The notes below the pieces were generated by a model. It ran no database searches. It was not told the origin of the DNA and saw nothing but the letters and a program-made list of their open reading frames with translations. Shown piece by piece: positions 1 to 12,000 of a DNA stretch of 64,000 nt. A program made the position numbers and the translations under genes. Numbering within the stretch: the first letter of the stretch is position 1; each line of letters opens with the position of its first letter. The DNA is from Austropuccinia psidii (Eukaryota; Basidiomycota; Pucciniomycetes; Pucciniales; Sphaerophragmiaceae), in assembly GCA_023105745.1 (NCBI GenBank), contig JALGQZ010000001.1, positions 55,312,937 to 55,376,936 on the forward strand, given 5' to 3'.

Positions 1-1056
1 ACTTGATTATGGTGGTTGAGTTTCCTTCAAGAAGTTCAGGTAATGTTGTTTACTGTTTATATTATGCAAGGTTTTCTTTTCATGACAGGGATACTTGGTG
101 GATGTTTTGTTTAAATTTTAAGCTTTCTTGAAAAAGGGCTTTTTTTGAAATATTTTCCCTTATTTCAATTACTTTTTACCTGTTGAATTCGTGAAAGGTG
201 GTTGAGCTTCATAGAAGGTCCTTTAAAGCTCATGTGAGATATCAGATAGCTGTTTAATGATCGATTGTGAGTTCATGCAAGGAGATTCAATGTTGCATGA
301 AAGGGGTATTATGTAGTTTTGTATTTGGATGTTTAAATTTCCTTTCATGGAGGGTATTTTGTTAGTCCTTTGTGGTTTTTGATTCCACTGGTTTGATTGT
401 TGAGCTTATGCAATAGAGTTTACACTGTAAAAAATGAAAATGGCGTCATAATTAGATTTACTGTTGATTTTATTCAAGGGTTTTGTATTTTATTGAGGGA
501 TTATTATTTCATATTTAAGCTTCTTGGCTGTCGGATTGGATGCATGTTTATCTTTTGAATTCATACAAGGAGATTGATCTGCATATAAGCTTCTATTAAT
601 TTAATGTCATTGTTGATGTACCTTTAGAGTGGCTGTGCCTTTGGCTGTTGAAAGAAGATTTTCAAAGTCGAAATTTTAAACTGTCTTTCAAATTAGCCAA
701 ATGGCTTAATGTTGGTTTTGATGAAAGGCTGTTAGAAATGTGTGAGTTTCAAAATTTGGGTAATGTATTTTTGAGCTGTGTGTTATATTTAGCCATTGGT
801 GCCACATATCCTTCCTGTAGCTGATTCATAGGTTGTAAACCATGATATCCTATGTGTGGGGTATGGGATTCTTGAGGGGTTCATTGTGAGTGTAAAGATA
901 GCTTTGGTGGTATAATTTAGTGTGATATATCAATTTATGTGTCTCTTGAGTTTCGTGAGGACTTGTGATCTTGATACTGAAAGAATAATGGGATAGAATA
1001 TCACAGAAAGCTTCTTTAGTAACCCATATTGACCAATTATTTTCTTTTAAAGAAGA
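1..1056. other. AT-rich intergenic DNA, no gene seen
   Basis: I see no open reading frame of coding character, RNA gene or clear repeat family here. A phrase of the form TTCATxCAAGGAGATT recurs near 271 and 560, but it is too short and too diverged to call a repeat. Confidence 0.6.
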
Positions 1057-1347
1057 TTAAATCAGGTATCCATAGAAGGGAAGGTCTTTCTGCCTTGGTG
1101 GCCCTGGAGGTAGTTTCACAGGGATGAAAGGCATTGGTAAGGGGGATGAGGGGTAACTTACTGGAGAAGGTTGAGGAGTATATAGGGTAGCCTGACTATA
1201 GATCTTCTTAGAAGGATTTTCTACTGGGGAGTAATTTTGAGGTATACCATAATATTTAGTAATCACCTCCACTTCTTCACCACCAAGCTTATTACTACCT
1301 TTTGAATTTTTCTTTTTGAACCAAATCAGAAACCCTCCTAATCTTCT
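1057..1347 (-). pseudogene. Unidentified proline-rich open stretch, possible gene or transposon remnant
   Basis: About 96 codons are open on the minus strand between a TGA at 1348-1350 and the stop at the low-coordinate end; there is no ATG near the upstream end. The predicted peptide starts with a short hydrophobic piece followed by lysines (GGFLIWFKKK). It continues through an acidic/valine segment into a proline-rich tail (SPLPMPFIPVKLPPGPPRQK). That order (membrane segment end, basic residues, proline-rich tail) could be the last exon of a membrane protein, and an AG suitable as a splice acceptor lies near 1340. It could equally be a decayed transposon reading frame. I do not recognise the family. 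The upstream minus-strand sequence (about 1350-1500) contains further short open pieces in shifting frames, which favours decay. Confidence 0.25.
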
Positions 1348-1836
1348 TCACCACTACTTTCCTATTGAGAATTTAAATAGGCACTTCAGAGCTAGAATTT
1401 ATCTCCAGGCCTGTGGTGGTGATTGGTCCAGCCTCCAATTTATTCTTTCCTGGATCTATTAACCAAAGAAAGATATCAGCCAGATCCATTAAAGATTAAA
1501 AATTCACTCAAATTTTGAAAAAATAGAAATTCCATCAGTAGTTGGGGACTTATTAAAAAAAACTCAACTCCAAATGACCCTTCTTTCTAGCTCCCTAAGT
1601 AACCCTTCACTTGGGAAAATGCATCCCCTTGAAAGCTTCATGGCTTATTTCCAACAAAGAAGTGGGTTCAATTTCAAGATTTTCATATCAATTCTTAAAA
1701 GATGGCTTCTCCCTCCTCAAATTCTCAGTTCAAGCTGGAAGAAATACATTAATGGCCTGGAAACCATTGGGAGTTTTTAGGAGATTAAAAACAGCTGGAG
1801 ACGCCGTGGACCAAGGTGAATCCAATCAACAATAGA
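1348..1836. other. Degenerate sequence between proline-rich stretch and solo LTR E
   Basis: On the minus strand, short in-frame pieces can be read (for example LINPGKNKLEAGPITTT near 1390-1470), broken by stops. The piece may belong with the open stretch at 1057-1347. Nothing else is recognisable. Confidence 0.3.
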
Positions 1837-3547
1837 GGCCTTAACCACAAAGAACAGAATGTGGAAATACATGAGGGTGAGATTAAGTGAAGGGGGAAAT
1901 CTTGGAGCTCATTCCTGGAAGTTAAATCAGGTAAATGAATACATTAAAGAAAGTCAACAAGGAAAGCCATCAGATTTGGGCCCAAATTACCCATCTTTGT
2001 CCAGCTGAAGACACCCATAAGGTCACCAAATTTGGGACCCCTGAATTGGATTAAGAGCCCCCCAAGATATAGAGGAAGAGGTCCTTTTTACAACTTATTT
2101 AAACAAATTTACCCCAAATGGTGGGAGAAAATGACATTTTTGGACCCCCTGGACTAACCTTAAGCTTTGGTACATAGGCTCTATGTACTAAAGACCACAG
2201 GCTGCATATAAAATTCCACAAAACATGAAAAATAAAAAGCCTAAATTTCAGAATATTACCTTTGGACCCACTGTAATTATACTTCACCTTTCAACCCAAA
2301 AAGGCCTTTCAAGACCTTAAAACTGTCCATAATCTTAGCCATGGCCTGAGAAGGACCAAAATCGGCCAAGAATTCTAAATTTGGGCACCGTTTCAAGGGT
2401 CCCAGTTTAATATGTTTTCCATAGAGGAAAAAATAAACTTCAAAAGGATTCCTATATTAATTCTGCATCACTCTTCAGCCTCTTACATTTTTTGGACTTG
2501 TTTTTTGGGATATGCCCCAAGAAAATTTGATACCGGATTGATTCAAAACTTATAAATACTTGGAATTCCCAAAAATAAAAAATCAAACAATTATTTTCAA
2601 AAGTGAGCTGTTATAAATTTTAATTTTAAAATCTTAATTTACAGAAGATTTTAATTAACTGTCAAGTATGCTCAATATAATTAATAGAAGAATCTAAAGA
2701 TGAAGAAATTGAAATTTAAAATGAAGGTTGGAGGAAGAAGCTTAAAAAAAGGTGGAACTATCCTATGGTGTTCAGGAGCTCACCAGGCTCAATAGGTGGA
2801 TATGTTAGAAGCCACTACTAGGGATATCTGTTATTCAACCATAATCCAACTTAAACTCAGAAAAGAAGCGAATAAACTTTGTGTATGAGACTCCAGTTTC
2901 AATCTTATCCATTTAAAACAATGAATACAGTTTGCTTTCACCAAACATAGCCTGTATTCATTAAGACAGACTGTATTCATTAAGCACAGTCTGCCTTCAT
3001 TAATACAAGCTGGATTCACAAAGTACAGCTTTGTATTCACCAATATGGGACTTTACAGGACCTGTACCATTCAATAAGCTCAAGCATCGGAAGAACTTCC
3101 TGCTGAGACCAGGTCTGGTAGATTATCACATATAAGATCCCCTCCTTTTTGCTCTGGGGAAGTCCTCCCCAATTAATTAATATATTTAATCTATTATAGC
3201 TTGTATTTTATTTCTTACTCTGAAATATTATATTCCAAGTACCCAAGCCAGTCTTAGCCTTCCCTCATGAGCTCAGAATAGTTTCTGTGGCCATATACTA
3301 ATCATATCTCTTATTATTTGTGAAAGTTTTAAACTTTGGACTTTGGACTTGTGTGTGGCTATCTCCTCCTTTATTATTGTTTATTGATTCATTTTATTTA
3401 AGCTGCATGTTATCTTTGTTGTATAGTATTTATCTTATTCCTGCTTTTCACTACGCACATGGTTGACTACCTTTCAATGGGCCCTCTACAAATGAGTTTA
3501 ATACCCTGAGTTCCAGGCCTTCTTCACTTAGAAGAGCCCCTGTGACA
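1837..3547 (+). mobile_element. Old solo LTR (E) of a Ty3/gypsy family related to elements A-D
   Basis: The right end (GAGCCCCTGTGACA, ending 3547) is the same terminal motif as the other LTRs here in plus orientation. The left end matches through AACCACAAAGAA (from 1843), the sequence next to the terminus in solo LTR D, but the terminal TG has been lost. Flanking 5-mers are ATAGA (1832-1836) and ATAAA (3548-3552), a 4 of 5 match and so an eroded target duplication. The length of 1,711 bp is close to the 1,657 bp of D. The core promoter block is present: CACATATAAG near 3128, a GGGG/CCCC inverted repeat near 3155-3170, then AATTAATTAATATA at 3171-3184, one base from the family consensus. No internal gag-pol follows. 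The exact left boundary is an inference. Confidence 0.6.
2900..3040 (+). repeat. Short direct repeats of CTGTATTCATTAA type in the U3 of LTR E
   Basis: Five or more diverged units (GCCTGTATTCATTAAG, GACTGTATTCATTAAG, GTCTGCCTTCATTAA and others) follow each other at about 18-20 bp spacing upstream of the TATA-like box. Similar CTGTATT/AATACAG motifs recur in the U3 of all the related LTRs in this window, so they may be transcription-factor sites rather than neutral repeats. Confidence 0.55.
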
Positions 3548-6418
3548 ATAAAATACAACCTCTCTTTTTATAGGATCCTGAGCCTGGATATTGATATTTG
3601 TTAAATATGATACTGGACTATCGTTCTAGAGAAGGAATGAACTTATCCTCAAAATTATCTTCTGTATTAAAAGCATGGGGGGAAAGGTTCAGATATGGGA
3701 AACCTAATTATACATTTTGAGCCCTCCTCAGTGTATTCCAAAAACAAGGAGCTAAGAATTTTTTTCAATTTGAGTCATTTTAGCTGGTGGAAAATTTTGA
3801 TGTTGTGTTTTCTGGCCAATGAGAGGTAGCCATCACATAAATTGAATTTTCCAACCAATCTGTTTGAGACATCATGTCAATTGGTATTTCTATATATGCA
3901 CTTCAATTGTATGGCAAATTAAGACCAATCGGTTGCTAAATTGGGGTCTTGAAGTCAAAATTAACTATCAACTATGGGTGAATATGAATTTATATGGGTT
4001 ATTAACATTTGATATAAATTTTAACAAGGAATTCTCCCATTATCTCATGATTCTTTTCTTGGATTTGGTACATATGGTATTATGACTCAAAGGTAAATTA
4101 TTCTTACAAGTAAATTGTGAGTTTTCAATGATAGTGTAGTTTTACATCACTCTAAATTAATATTAATATTGGTAATACCTATTATAAATATAGGTTCAAC
4201 ATGAGTTTGGTGGGTAAGCATTTGATCAGTTCATTTTTACTAAATCCATCATGTCTTGGTCAATTTAGGCCACATGGATTAGAGCCATTATATGAACCTA
4301 GGTAAAATTTCATTTAAAGTTAAATTATAGAGTTACTTTTTCTCTTTTAATTCAAGGATGATACTTCAATTCAGTATTATAATCTTATTGTTATTGATAT
4401 ATATGTATCAGTTGATTTATATAATTCACTTTTTTATGTATTATTACTCATATTTCATCAAAGTGGACTTGATCCTTTTAAAAAATTTGGTGAGTACCAA
4501 AATTTCATCATTGAAAGATCCAGTGATTTGAAAAAATGCAAAATAAAAATATCTGACTCATCAAAGGTGAAATATTTTTCATTATCAATACTTGACCCAA
4601 TTTTTAATTTAAATGGCCAAAAGGAACACCAGGAGTTATTTGACCATCTATTGATCAGCTCATGTAAAAATTAAGTTGGTAATATTTCATAAGGGGCTTT
4701 ACATTAACTTAAAAAAATAATAAATTAATTTACCAATTCCTCCTTCTGTATTCTCATGGAAAACTATATTCTATCACTTTTTTATAGTATAAGATTTGAA
4801 TTTTCCTTTTGAAATGTTTTTTTTCAATTTCTTTTTTGGTAAAAGATTCAATTTGAGCTGAAGTCACTTTTGAAGATTTCATTTTATTTCCTTTTGCTTA
4901 GTTAATTGATTCAATATTGATAAAAATAATAATAATTTACTATACAGATATCATTATTGATAGAGACATGTACTAATTTTCTTAAGATAGAACTTATTCA
5001 AATTTATGAAAATATGCTATAGGTTGGTGAGTTACTTGTAATTTTCTCATATACCATATTTTATTCAAATTAAAACAATAATAAAATTCAATTCAACAGC
5101 ATTATATTTAGGCTTTGTTTATATTATATCTGAATATTATTTCTCATTAACTTAATCACAAAGTAGAGATATTTAAAATTATTCTCCAGAAAGAGGTCTC
5201 AGTCATTTATTATAATTAGATTTTAAATTGAGATAAACTTCAAAATAATTGATAAAATATGGTTGAAAAATTCCATGAGATTTTCTTTGAATATTGAATG
5301 AAGCATACTAATGGTTTTATTATATAATTTATATTAGTCTTAATAATTAGTATGATAAATGCTTTACCCTTATATTTCTCATCAAATGTAACATTCATTT
5401 CTTAATACTACTTCTAGTAATATGGAAAAATGATATTTAATAAAAATGGAAACTTTGGTATATCTAGCTAAAAATTCAGAAAGATAACCAAGTACTTTCT
5501 TGAAAAAAATAAGAATTCTGTCAAAATACTCTAAACATCACTATAATATTCTGAAGGAATCGCTTGTATATTTTGAGGTGTGGATATGAGACTTTGATTA
5601 AAAATCAAGTACTTTTCCTGTCCTCAAAATTTGTATAGGGTAGAATTTTGAGTAAAAATAGTGAATTTTAAGGTTTTTGTGAAAAAAAAACCAAATTTAT
5701 TTATTTTGACTTTTTTAGTATAAAAAAATAATAATATGAAGATTCATTTTTTTACCAACAATGAAAATTTATCCCATAAACACTCTACAAGAGATATTAA
5801 TGGCTACAAAAGAAATTTCTCCAAGAGCAATTTCAATTGGAATTAATTGATCAAAGAACCGCAGGAAATGAATATGAGAACATATTCTATAAAGATAATA
5901 TTAAAGATAAAACACACCAAAAAGTGACCATAGTGAATTTTGAAACAAAGTTACAAAGTTAACAGTGATGGAAGATGCTTTAATTCACTTTTGGGGTGGC
6001 TCTAGGGTTATAATTATTGTAATTACTTTTCATGTGGCTATAAGGTGAAAAATGATAAAAATATTTGTTTGAAATCTTTTATTGATTGTCTTAACAGTGT
6101 TTAAACTAATTATAAAAGGAAAAAATTCTAACATCAAGAGAAAAGGAGGGAAAAGAAGAAATTCTTTGATGGCCACCAATTTTCTTACTCCAAAAGTAAA
6201 ATCTACTCTAATAAGTCGTGAGAAACACACTGAAAAATGAAAAGACAAATTTGGCATCATCAAACCCTGGTTTAGACAAAAAAAGGCCTGGTATTAGCCA
6301 TTTTAGTCCTTCAAATTAGCCACTGCTATAATAATACCTGGTTTCAAGCCTCCAAAACATGATAGAATGTGTGTAAGAGACCGCAAAACCAGTTAAAACT
6401 GTTTTTTCTAGGATTTTT
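3548..6418. other. AT-rich DNA, nothing recognisable
   Basis: Long AT-rich stretch with only short chance open frames. I see no LTR ends, transposase motifs or RNA genes. Confidence 0.6.
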
Positions 6419-6610
6419 TTAGATTGATGGTAGTTTGAACCTCTTGGAAACAGTTATCACTTCCCTTGTTGGTACCAAACCCTCATCATCAAGTGAGTCG
6501 CAGACCTTGTGACTCAATTCCAGGCCAAATGTGATGAGACTTTGTGTGGACTTTGACATCTTACGCCTGTCAGAAAGGAATTTGGGGGAGTCTGGCACCC
6601 TTGGATCCAC
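6419..6610 (-). CDS. Short unidentified open frame, 63 codons
   Basis: The open frame has a more balanced composition than its AT-rich surroundings. It reads as a charged peptide (for example FLSDRRKMSKSTQSL and DSLDDEGLVPTREV). I recognise no family. It lies about 100 bp from the target site of element A, so it could be the end of a host or transposon gene that A interrupted, but I could not find a matching continuation beyond 16325. It may be chance. Confidence 0.2.
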   Translation of the reverse strand: MDPRVPDSPKFLSDRRKMSKSTQSLITFGLELSHKVCDSLDDEGLVPTREVITVSKRFKLPSI

Positions 6611-6704
6611 AAATCCTTCCCCCCCTCCAAATCAATCTTTCGAATTTATTTTCCTTTAATTCCTCAGCATGTATTATACTAAAAACTTTACATATGTAAT
6701 TCAA

Positions 6705-6709
6705 TTAAA
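6705..6709. repeat. Target-site duplication of element A (TTAAA), left copy
   Basis: TTAAA directly precedes the TGTCACAG LTR terminus. The same 5-mer directly follows the other LTR at 16321-16325. A 5-bp duplication is typical for Ty3/gypsy integrases. Confidence 0.95.
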
Positions 6710-7834
6710 TGTCACAGGGGCTCTTGGACAGAAACACAAGAGTGGCCTGGCACTCAGCAATCAGGGAACTCACTTGGAAGACTCCAAAGAATAAAGAAAT
6801 AAAAATAAAGAATAAATTCCTCTAAAAGATATGCAGGTACAAGATGAGATGCAAAAGAGGAAAGGGAAGCCAAATGGCCAAAGAGCCAACCAAGTAAGTC
6901 CTTAATCACTGTTTCAACCTGCCAAAAATGAATAATGGAATTAGTAAGGATATGACCACCAAATATCCATTGACAGGCGAAGAAAGAGAAAGAGAAAGGT
7001 GCTAAATGACTGACTTAATAATATCAGTATTTGCTTCACTAAAAAAATGAAAAGAAAATAAAGATAAGATAAAATCAAAATATATTAATTAACTGGGGAA
7101 AACCCCCCAGGGTGGAAAGGGTAGCCGGTATATGTGAAGAGTTGGGAGCTTGAGTTCTTCAGGCTGAAAACTGATCTGTATTGATCCTTGAGGCTGTATT
7201 GATTCTTTTGGGAATTGATACAGCTGGCTAATGTTGAAATTGAATTGGGTTGAATGAATTTCCCTTGATTGAAAATGAAAATACAGTTCTTGATGGATCC
7301 AGACTGTATTGAAATGAATATGGTTGCCAAGATGGATTGAGTGGAGCTTTGACACTTGACAACTTCTTTTTGGCACTGCCTCTTGAATACACTTGAGAAT
7401 GAATTGACAGTATTCCCTTGGAAGGAATACTTGGAGTGAGAATAACCAATGACTGCTTGATGGCGTCATTGGTCTTTGACGCTGAAACACTTGCTCTTGA
7501 GCCTTGATGATTCCTCTGAATGATTGGGTGCCTTGATGACGTGATGAGATGTTAGAATGTTGAAAAGACTATTTGATATTGCCACCATTGAATTGCTGTT
7601 GAAAAATGATTCACAATGATGTATAACATCATTTATGGCATATTGGTTGATTGGCAAGAAGATTACGTCCAAAGGTCTTGAGGTGGAAAGGCAGAGGGGA
7701 AAAGGATGGATGTGATGGCTTCAGAGCTTGGAAAGGTGTTTCTGGGCCTTTTGGGGTTTTTGGCCACTTTTGGGTTCTGAGCCAAAAACTGGCCCAAAAG
7801 GCGGGAAAGTGTCTTTTGGACACTTTGCGTCAAA

Positions 7835-7980
7835 GTGCGCAAAAATGCGCAAAAGTGCGCAAATGCGCAAAGTGCGCAAAAATGCGCAAAATGCGCAAAA
7901 GTGCGCAAATGCGCAAAAAGTGCGCGAATGCGCAAAAAGGCGCAAAAGTGCGCAAAATGCGCAAAAATGCGCAAATGCGC
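7835..7980. repeat. GTGCGCAAAA minisatellite in U3 of the 3' LTR of A, long allele
   Basis: Roughly 16 units alternate between forms such as GTGCGCAAAA and ATGCGCAAA, each with a GCGC core separated by A-runs. The equivalent array in the 5' LTR of the same element (15965-16038) has about eight units and is 72 bp shorter. LTRs are identical at integration, so the array changed length afterwards. Confidence 0.9.
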
Positions 7981-7986
7981 ATTATG

Positions 7987-8225
7987 AGCCCAAATGGCCA
8001 AAAACAGCCATTTGGGCCATTTCCCCTGGTTTTGAGGGAAATGACCAGAAATACCCATTTGGGCATAAATTGCCGCTATGGGTGCTGGATTGAGGTGAAG
8101 GGCCATGAAGGCCCCAAAACACAAATGGCCATAAATGGGCCATAAGATGATGACGTGGCCATATTGGCCACTGGTGATGGATATGGCCAATTGGCCATAA
8201 AAGGACTGTGGCTTGATATGCCATA
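7987..8225. repeat. GGCC/TGGCCA-rich block in U3
   Basis: At least ten GGCC tetramers occur in about 240 bp, many as TGGCCA or ATGGCCATA, with several self-complementary pieces such as TGGCCAATTGGCCA near 8185. The same block is near the outer edge of every related LTR here. It accounts for the long tryptophan- and proline-rich spurious frames on both strands. Function unknown. Confidence 0.7.
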
Positions 8226-8263
8226 TGGGGATCCAAGGAAGTGAATTGCCATGGTTGTGACAG

Positions 8264-8276
8264 TACCCCCCACCTT
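8264..8276 (-). promoter_or_regulatory. Polypurine tract of element A
   Basis: On the minus strand the sequence AAGGTGGGGGGTA sits immediately upstream of the 3' LTR start (TGTCACAACC). A purine run with six Gs at this position is the expected plus-strand DNA primer left by RNase H. The identical tract borders the 3' LTR of element B at 53400-53412. Confidence 0.85.
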
Positions 8277-9071
8277 GAAAGGGTGAGCTCCTGAGCACCA
8301 ATACAAGGTGAAGCCTGTTGAGGCTATTGGAAAGATTTTGAGAGAGTGATTCAAGAGGACTAATTAATGTAAAAAATTTGAAAACTGATATTAAGAATTT
8401 GACATTTGACGCAGGACTTGCTTGATCTTCTTTTGACATTGGCTTCATGATTTGAATTTGATTTTGAAATGAATGAAAATTTTTGACGTGATAATTGACG
8501 TGATAAAAGGAAATTTAAAATGAAAGTAAAATAGAAATAAAGAATGAAAATGAAAATAAGAAAAGAAAAGGAAAAAGAAAGAGAAAAATGAATTGAATCT
8601 TGAGGAGGTTCCAATCTTCATCACGGAGGTTGATAACTGATTTTGAAATTGGCCAAGGACCTGGAAAGATAAATTTGATGCCAGGTGCTCACAAAGTGGC
8701 CAAGGTGATGTTTTGACAAGATTGTAGACCCCTCAGGGAAGTGCACACCAGGAGAGGAACTTACTTTTGGTAATTACCACTCCCGCCAGTGCCATAAAAA
8801 TAAAACAAAAGATGTTGAAGGAATGAATTTGAATTTGGAATCTTGGAAATGAATTGGAAAGTGAATGGCCCATTGTCCCAAGTGAAAATGGCCATAAGAT
8901 TGGAAATGAAGTTGAAAGCCCTGCCAGGGATCTGTGTCCAAAATTGCAAAGTGCTCACAGAGTGGCCAAGGTGATGCTTACAACAAAACAGAGTAGAATA
9001 CCCCTAAAGGTGCCTACCAGGAGTGGGACTTACTTTTGGTAATTCCTCTCCCCACCAAGCACCATAATGAG
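8277..9071 (-). other. 3' noncoding region of element A with an imperfect internal duplication
   Basis: About 800 bp lie between the pol stop and the polypurine tract without a credible gene. Two imperfect copies of a roughly 115-bp segment lie at about 8685-8800 and 8949-9066. They share GTGGCCAAGGTGATG and ACTTACTTTTGGTAATT, and each ends in a C-rich (purine-rich in element sense) stretch. Element B has the same arrangement at about 53803-53922 and 54069-54190, so the duplication belongs to the family. Confidence 0.75.
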
Positions 9072-12000
9072 TCAAGCTTTTGAGGAATTGGGCCCAGGCT
9101 TGTCAGGATATAATGAATTGAAATCTTTGACAAGTTCAGGACAATTCTTGAGGTTTTCGGTTGGTTCCCAAGTGGATCTTTCTGGGTCTTGATTGAAACC
9201 TTTCCATTCCACCAGATACCATAATTTTCCTCTCTTGAGCTTTGAGTCCAGTATTTGAGAGACTTCCCATTCCTCTTCTTCTTCAATGGTGATTGGAGGA
9301 GGAGGCTCTTGATGCCTATTTGGGATTGTTGACGTCTTGACTGGTTCCAAAAGGGAAATGTGGAAAACTGGGTGGATGGATTTCCATTGAGATGGAAGCT
9401 TGAGGTGGTAGGCATGAGTGCTGACTTTCTTCAAGATTGGAAAAGGACCCAGCCATCTTTCAGACAGCTTTTTGGTGGGTCTGGTTGATTTGATGTTCTT
9501 GGAAGAAAGCCATACCATGTCACCAGGATTGAAAACAGGTGGACTTGCTCTACTTTTATCTGCATACCTCTTAAACCTGTTTATGGCAACTTCAAGTTCT
9601 CTCTTGACATCTTGCTGTACTGATTGGATTTTTGTTGATAAATTTCCAGCCGGAGTGTCTTGAGTGATGTGAACTGAGTCAAAATGAGGATCTCTTCCAT
9701 AAACAGTGAAAAATGGTGATTGTTTTGTTGAAGAGTGGTCAGAGTTATTGTAGGCAAATTCAGCCAGAGGGAGCCAGGTGTTCCAATCATCTTGATGATA
9801 ACTGACATACATCCGAAGGTACTGTTCTAGTATCTGATTTACCCTCTCTGTCTGTCCATCAGTTTCTGGATGATAAGCAGTTGACAAGTCTCTTGAAATC
9901 TTGAGCTGCTGACAAAGGTTGGTCCAAAAGGAAGAAACAAAAAGAGAACCTTGATCACTAACAATGCTTGAAGGGAGGCCATGCTTTGAGAAAATATTCT
10001 TGATGAATAAATGGGCCAAATCTAATGAAGTGATTGAAGCTATTGTTGGAATAAAAACCGCCATTTTTGAGAATCTGTCCACTATGACTAAAATTGAATC
10101 AAAGGAATTGGACAGTGGCAATTGAGTGATGAAATCCATTGAAAGACAAATCCAAGGACCACTTGGAATTGGAAGAGGCTTGAGGAGTCCAAACTTCTTG
10201 TGATGAATATTTTTGTTTCTTGAACACTGTTGACAGGATGAGACATAATCCTTGATAAATTGAGTCATACCGGACCAGTGGAAATCCCGCTTGACAAGCT
10301 TGAGGGTCTTCTCTTGGCCAGGGTGTCCAGCTAGAGGAGAGTCATGCCGATTTTGAAGTACATTGAGTTGAATTGTGGGGTCATTTGGGACCACCACCCG
10401 ATCTTTGAAAAGGAGAAGTTTGGAAGAGGAATCAAGAGAATAATCTTGGACAGATTTACCTTTACCCAAATCTTCAAGGACACTTCTATATTGAGAATCT
10501 TGCCACACTGCCTTCTGAATTGAATCAATCAAATTTGAAAATGAATCCACCTTGACTGCAAAAAACTTTGAGGCTTGAATTTCATCTTGCTTGATTATCT
10601 TCTGATAGTTCATTGGATTCTTGCTGATGAAATCCTCCCCCCTCTCCGGGTAAACGTCGTCCCGACGTGACAAGGCATCTGGAAGGGTGGCCAAGCGGCC
10701 AGGGCAGTAAGTGATTGAGAAATGGAATTCAGATAAAAATTCAGCCCAGCGGGCTTGACGGCGAGTGAGAATCTTGGAAGACATAAAATATTGAAGGGAT
10801 GAATGATCGGTGAGAACTTCAAAAGGGGAAGAAATAGAAAGAAGGAAAGCTCTCCAGCGCTTGAGAGCCCAGACTATGCCAAGGAGTTCCTTGTCATGAA
10901 TCTCATAATTGAGCTCAGCTGGGAGAAGCTTGCGGCTATCAAATGCAATGGGATGTTTTCCTGAGTCAGAGACTTTACTCAGTACAGCACCCAAGGCATA
11001 ATCTGATGCATCGGTCTCTACAATGGTGGGTAGAGAGGGATTGAAATGAAAAAGGATTGGAGCAGTGGTGAATGCCTCTTTGAGTTGATGAAACTGTCTA
11101 AGAGCTTCCTCATTGAGGGGAAAACGGGAATCTTTCTTGAGGAAACTTGTGAGTGAACTAATTTTCTTTGAATAATTCTTGATGAAACGGCGGTAAAAAT
11201 TGGCAAAGCCAAGGAATGATTGAAGAGCCTTGAGGTTTCTTGGAGGTGGCCAATTGAGAATTTGCTGGACTTTTGCTTGGTCCATCTTGAGGCCTTCAGA
11301 AGAAACTACATAACCTAAATATTCCACACTAGAAACATGGAATAGGCATTTGGACGCCTTAGCAAAGAGGTTATTGGCTCTGAGTCTGGAAAGAACAGTG
11401 GACACATGAGTGACATGTTCTTCCTCAGATTTGGAAAAGACCATAATGTCATCCAAATAAACCACAACATAAACATCAAGAAGATCATAAAAAATATCAT
11501 TGAAGAGATTTTGAAAAGAAGCAGGAGCATTGGTAAGCCCAAATGGCATAACCAAGTACTCATAACTACCATATTTGGTTCTAAAACAAGTCAAATGTTC
11601 ATCACCTTCCTTGATTCTGAGCAGGTTATATGCACCACGCAAATCAATCTTGGAGAAGATAGAAGAACCATTGAAAACAGTGAGAATCTGATTCATAGGA
11701 GGAACAGGATACTTGTTCTTCCTAGTAACAGCATTGAGCTTGCGGTAATCAACACACAAACGGAGGCCACCATCTTTCTTTTTGACAAAAAGAACAGGTG
11801 CTCCTGTAGAAGAGGAGCTTGGCCGGATGAAACCTTTCTCTACATTCTCTGAAATGTAGGCCCTGAGTGTATCTGACTCTTGGTTTGATAAAGAGTAGAT
11901 CACCCCAGCTGGAGGTAGAGACCCCTCCAGCTCGATATGATGATCACAGGCGCGGTGAGGAGGAAGTTTCTCTGCTTTCACCTTGGAAAATACATCCAAA

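Larger units (their letters stand above)
6710..8262 (-). repeat. 3' LTR of element A (1,553 bp)
   Basis: Begins TGTCACAGGG on the plus strand and ends GGTTGTGACA, forming the short terminal inverted repeat TGTCACA/TGTGACA. It is the 3' LTR in element sense because the polypurine tract abuts its inner edge at 8263. U3 occupies the high-coordinate part and holds the GGCC-rich block (about 7985-8225), the minisatellite (7835-7980), the AGTATTCC palindrome (about 7409-7431) and the CTGTATT motifs (about 7155-7315). The promoter block is at about 7081-7135. Confidence 0.95.

Noticed and set aside
7835..7980. Regular short repeats that might suggest a CRISPR array
   Set aside because: Units are 9-11 bp with A-runs between GCGC cores, with no unique spacers. 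It is a minisatellite in a eukaryotic LTR.
7663..8448. Open frames of 100-260 codons on both strands in the LTR U3, rich in His, Phe, Trp, Pro
   Set aside because: They come from the GGCC-rich block and the GCGC minisatellite, overlap on both strands, change length with repeat number and are not conserved in frame between LTR copies. Not genes.
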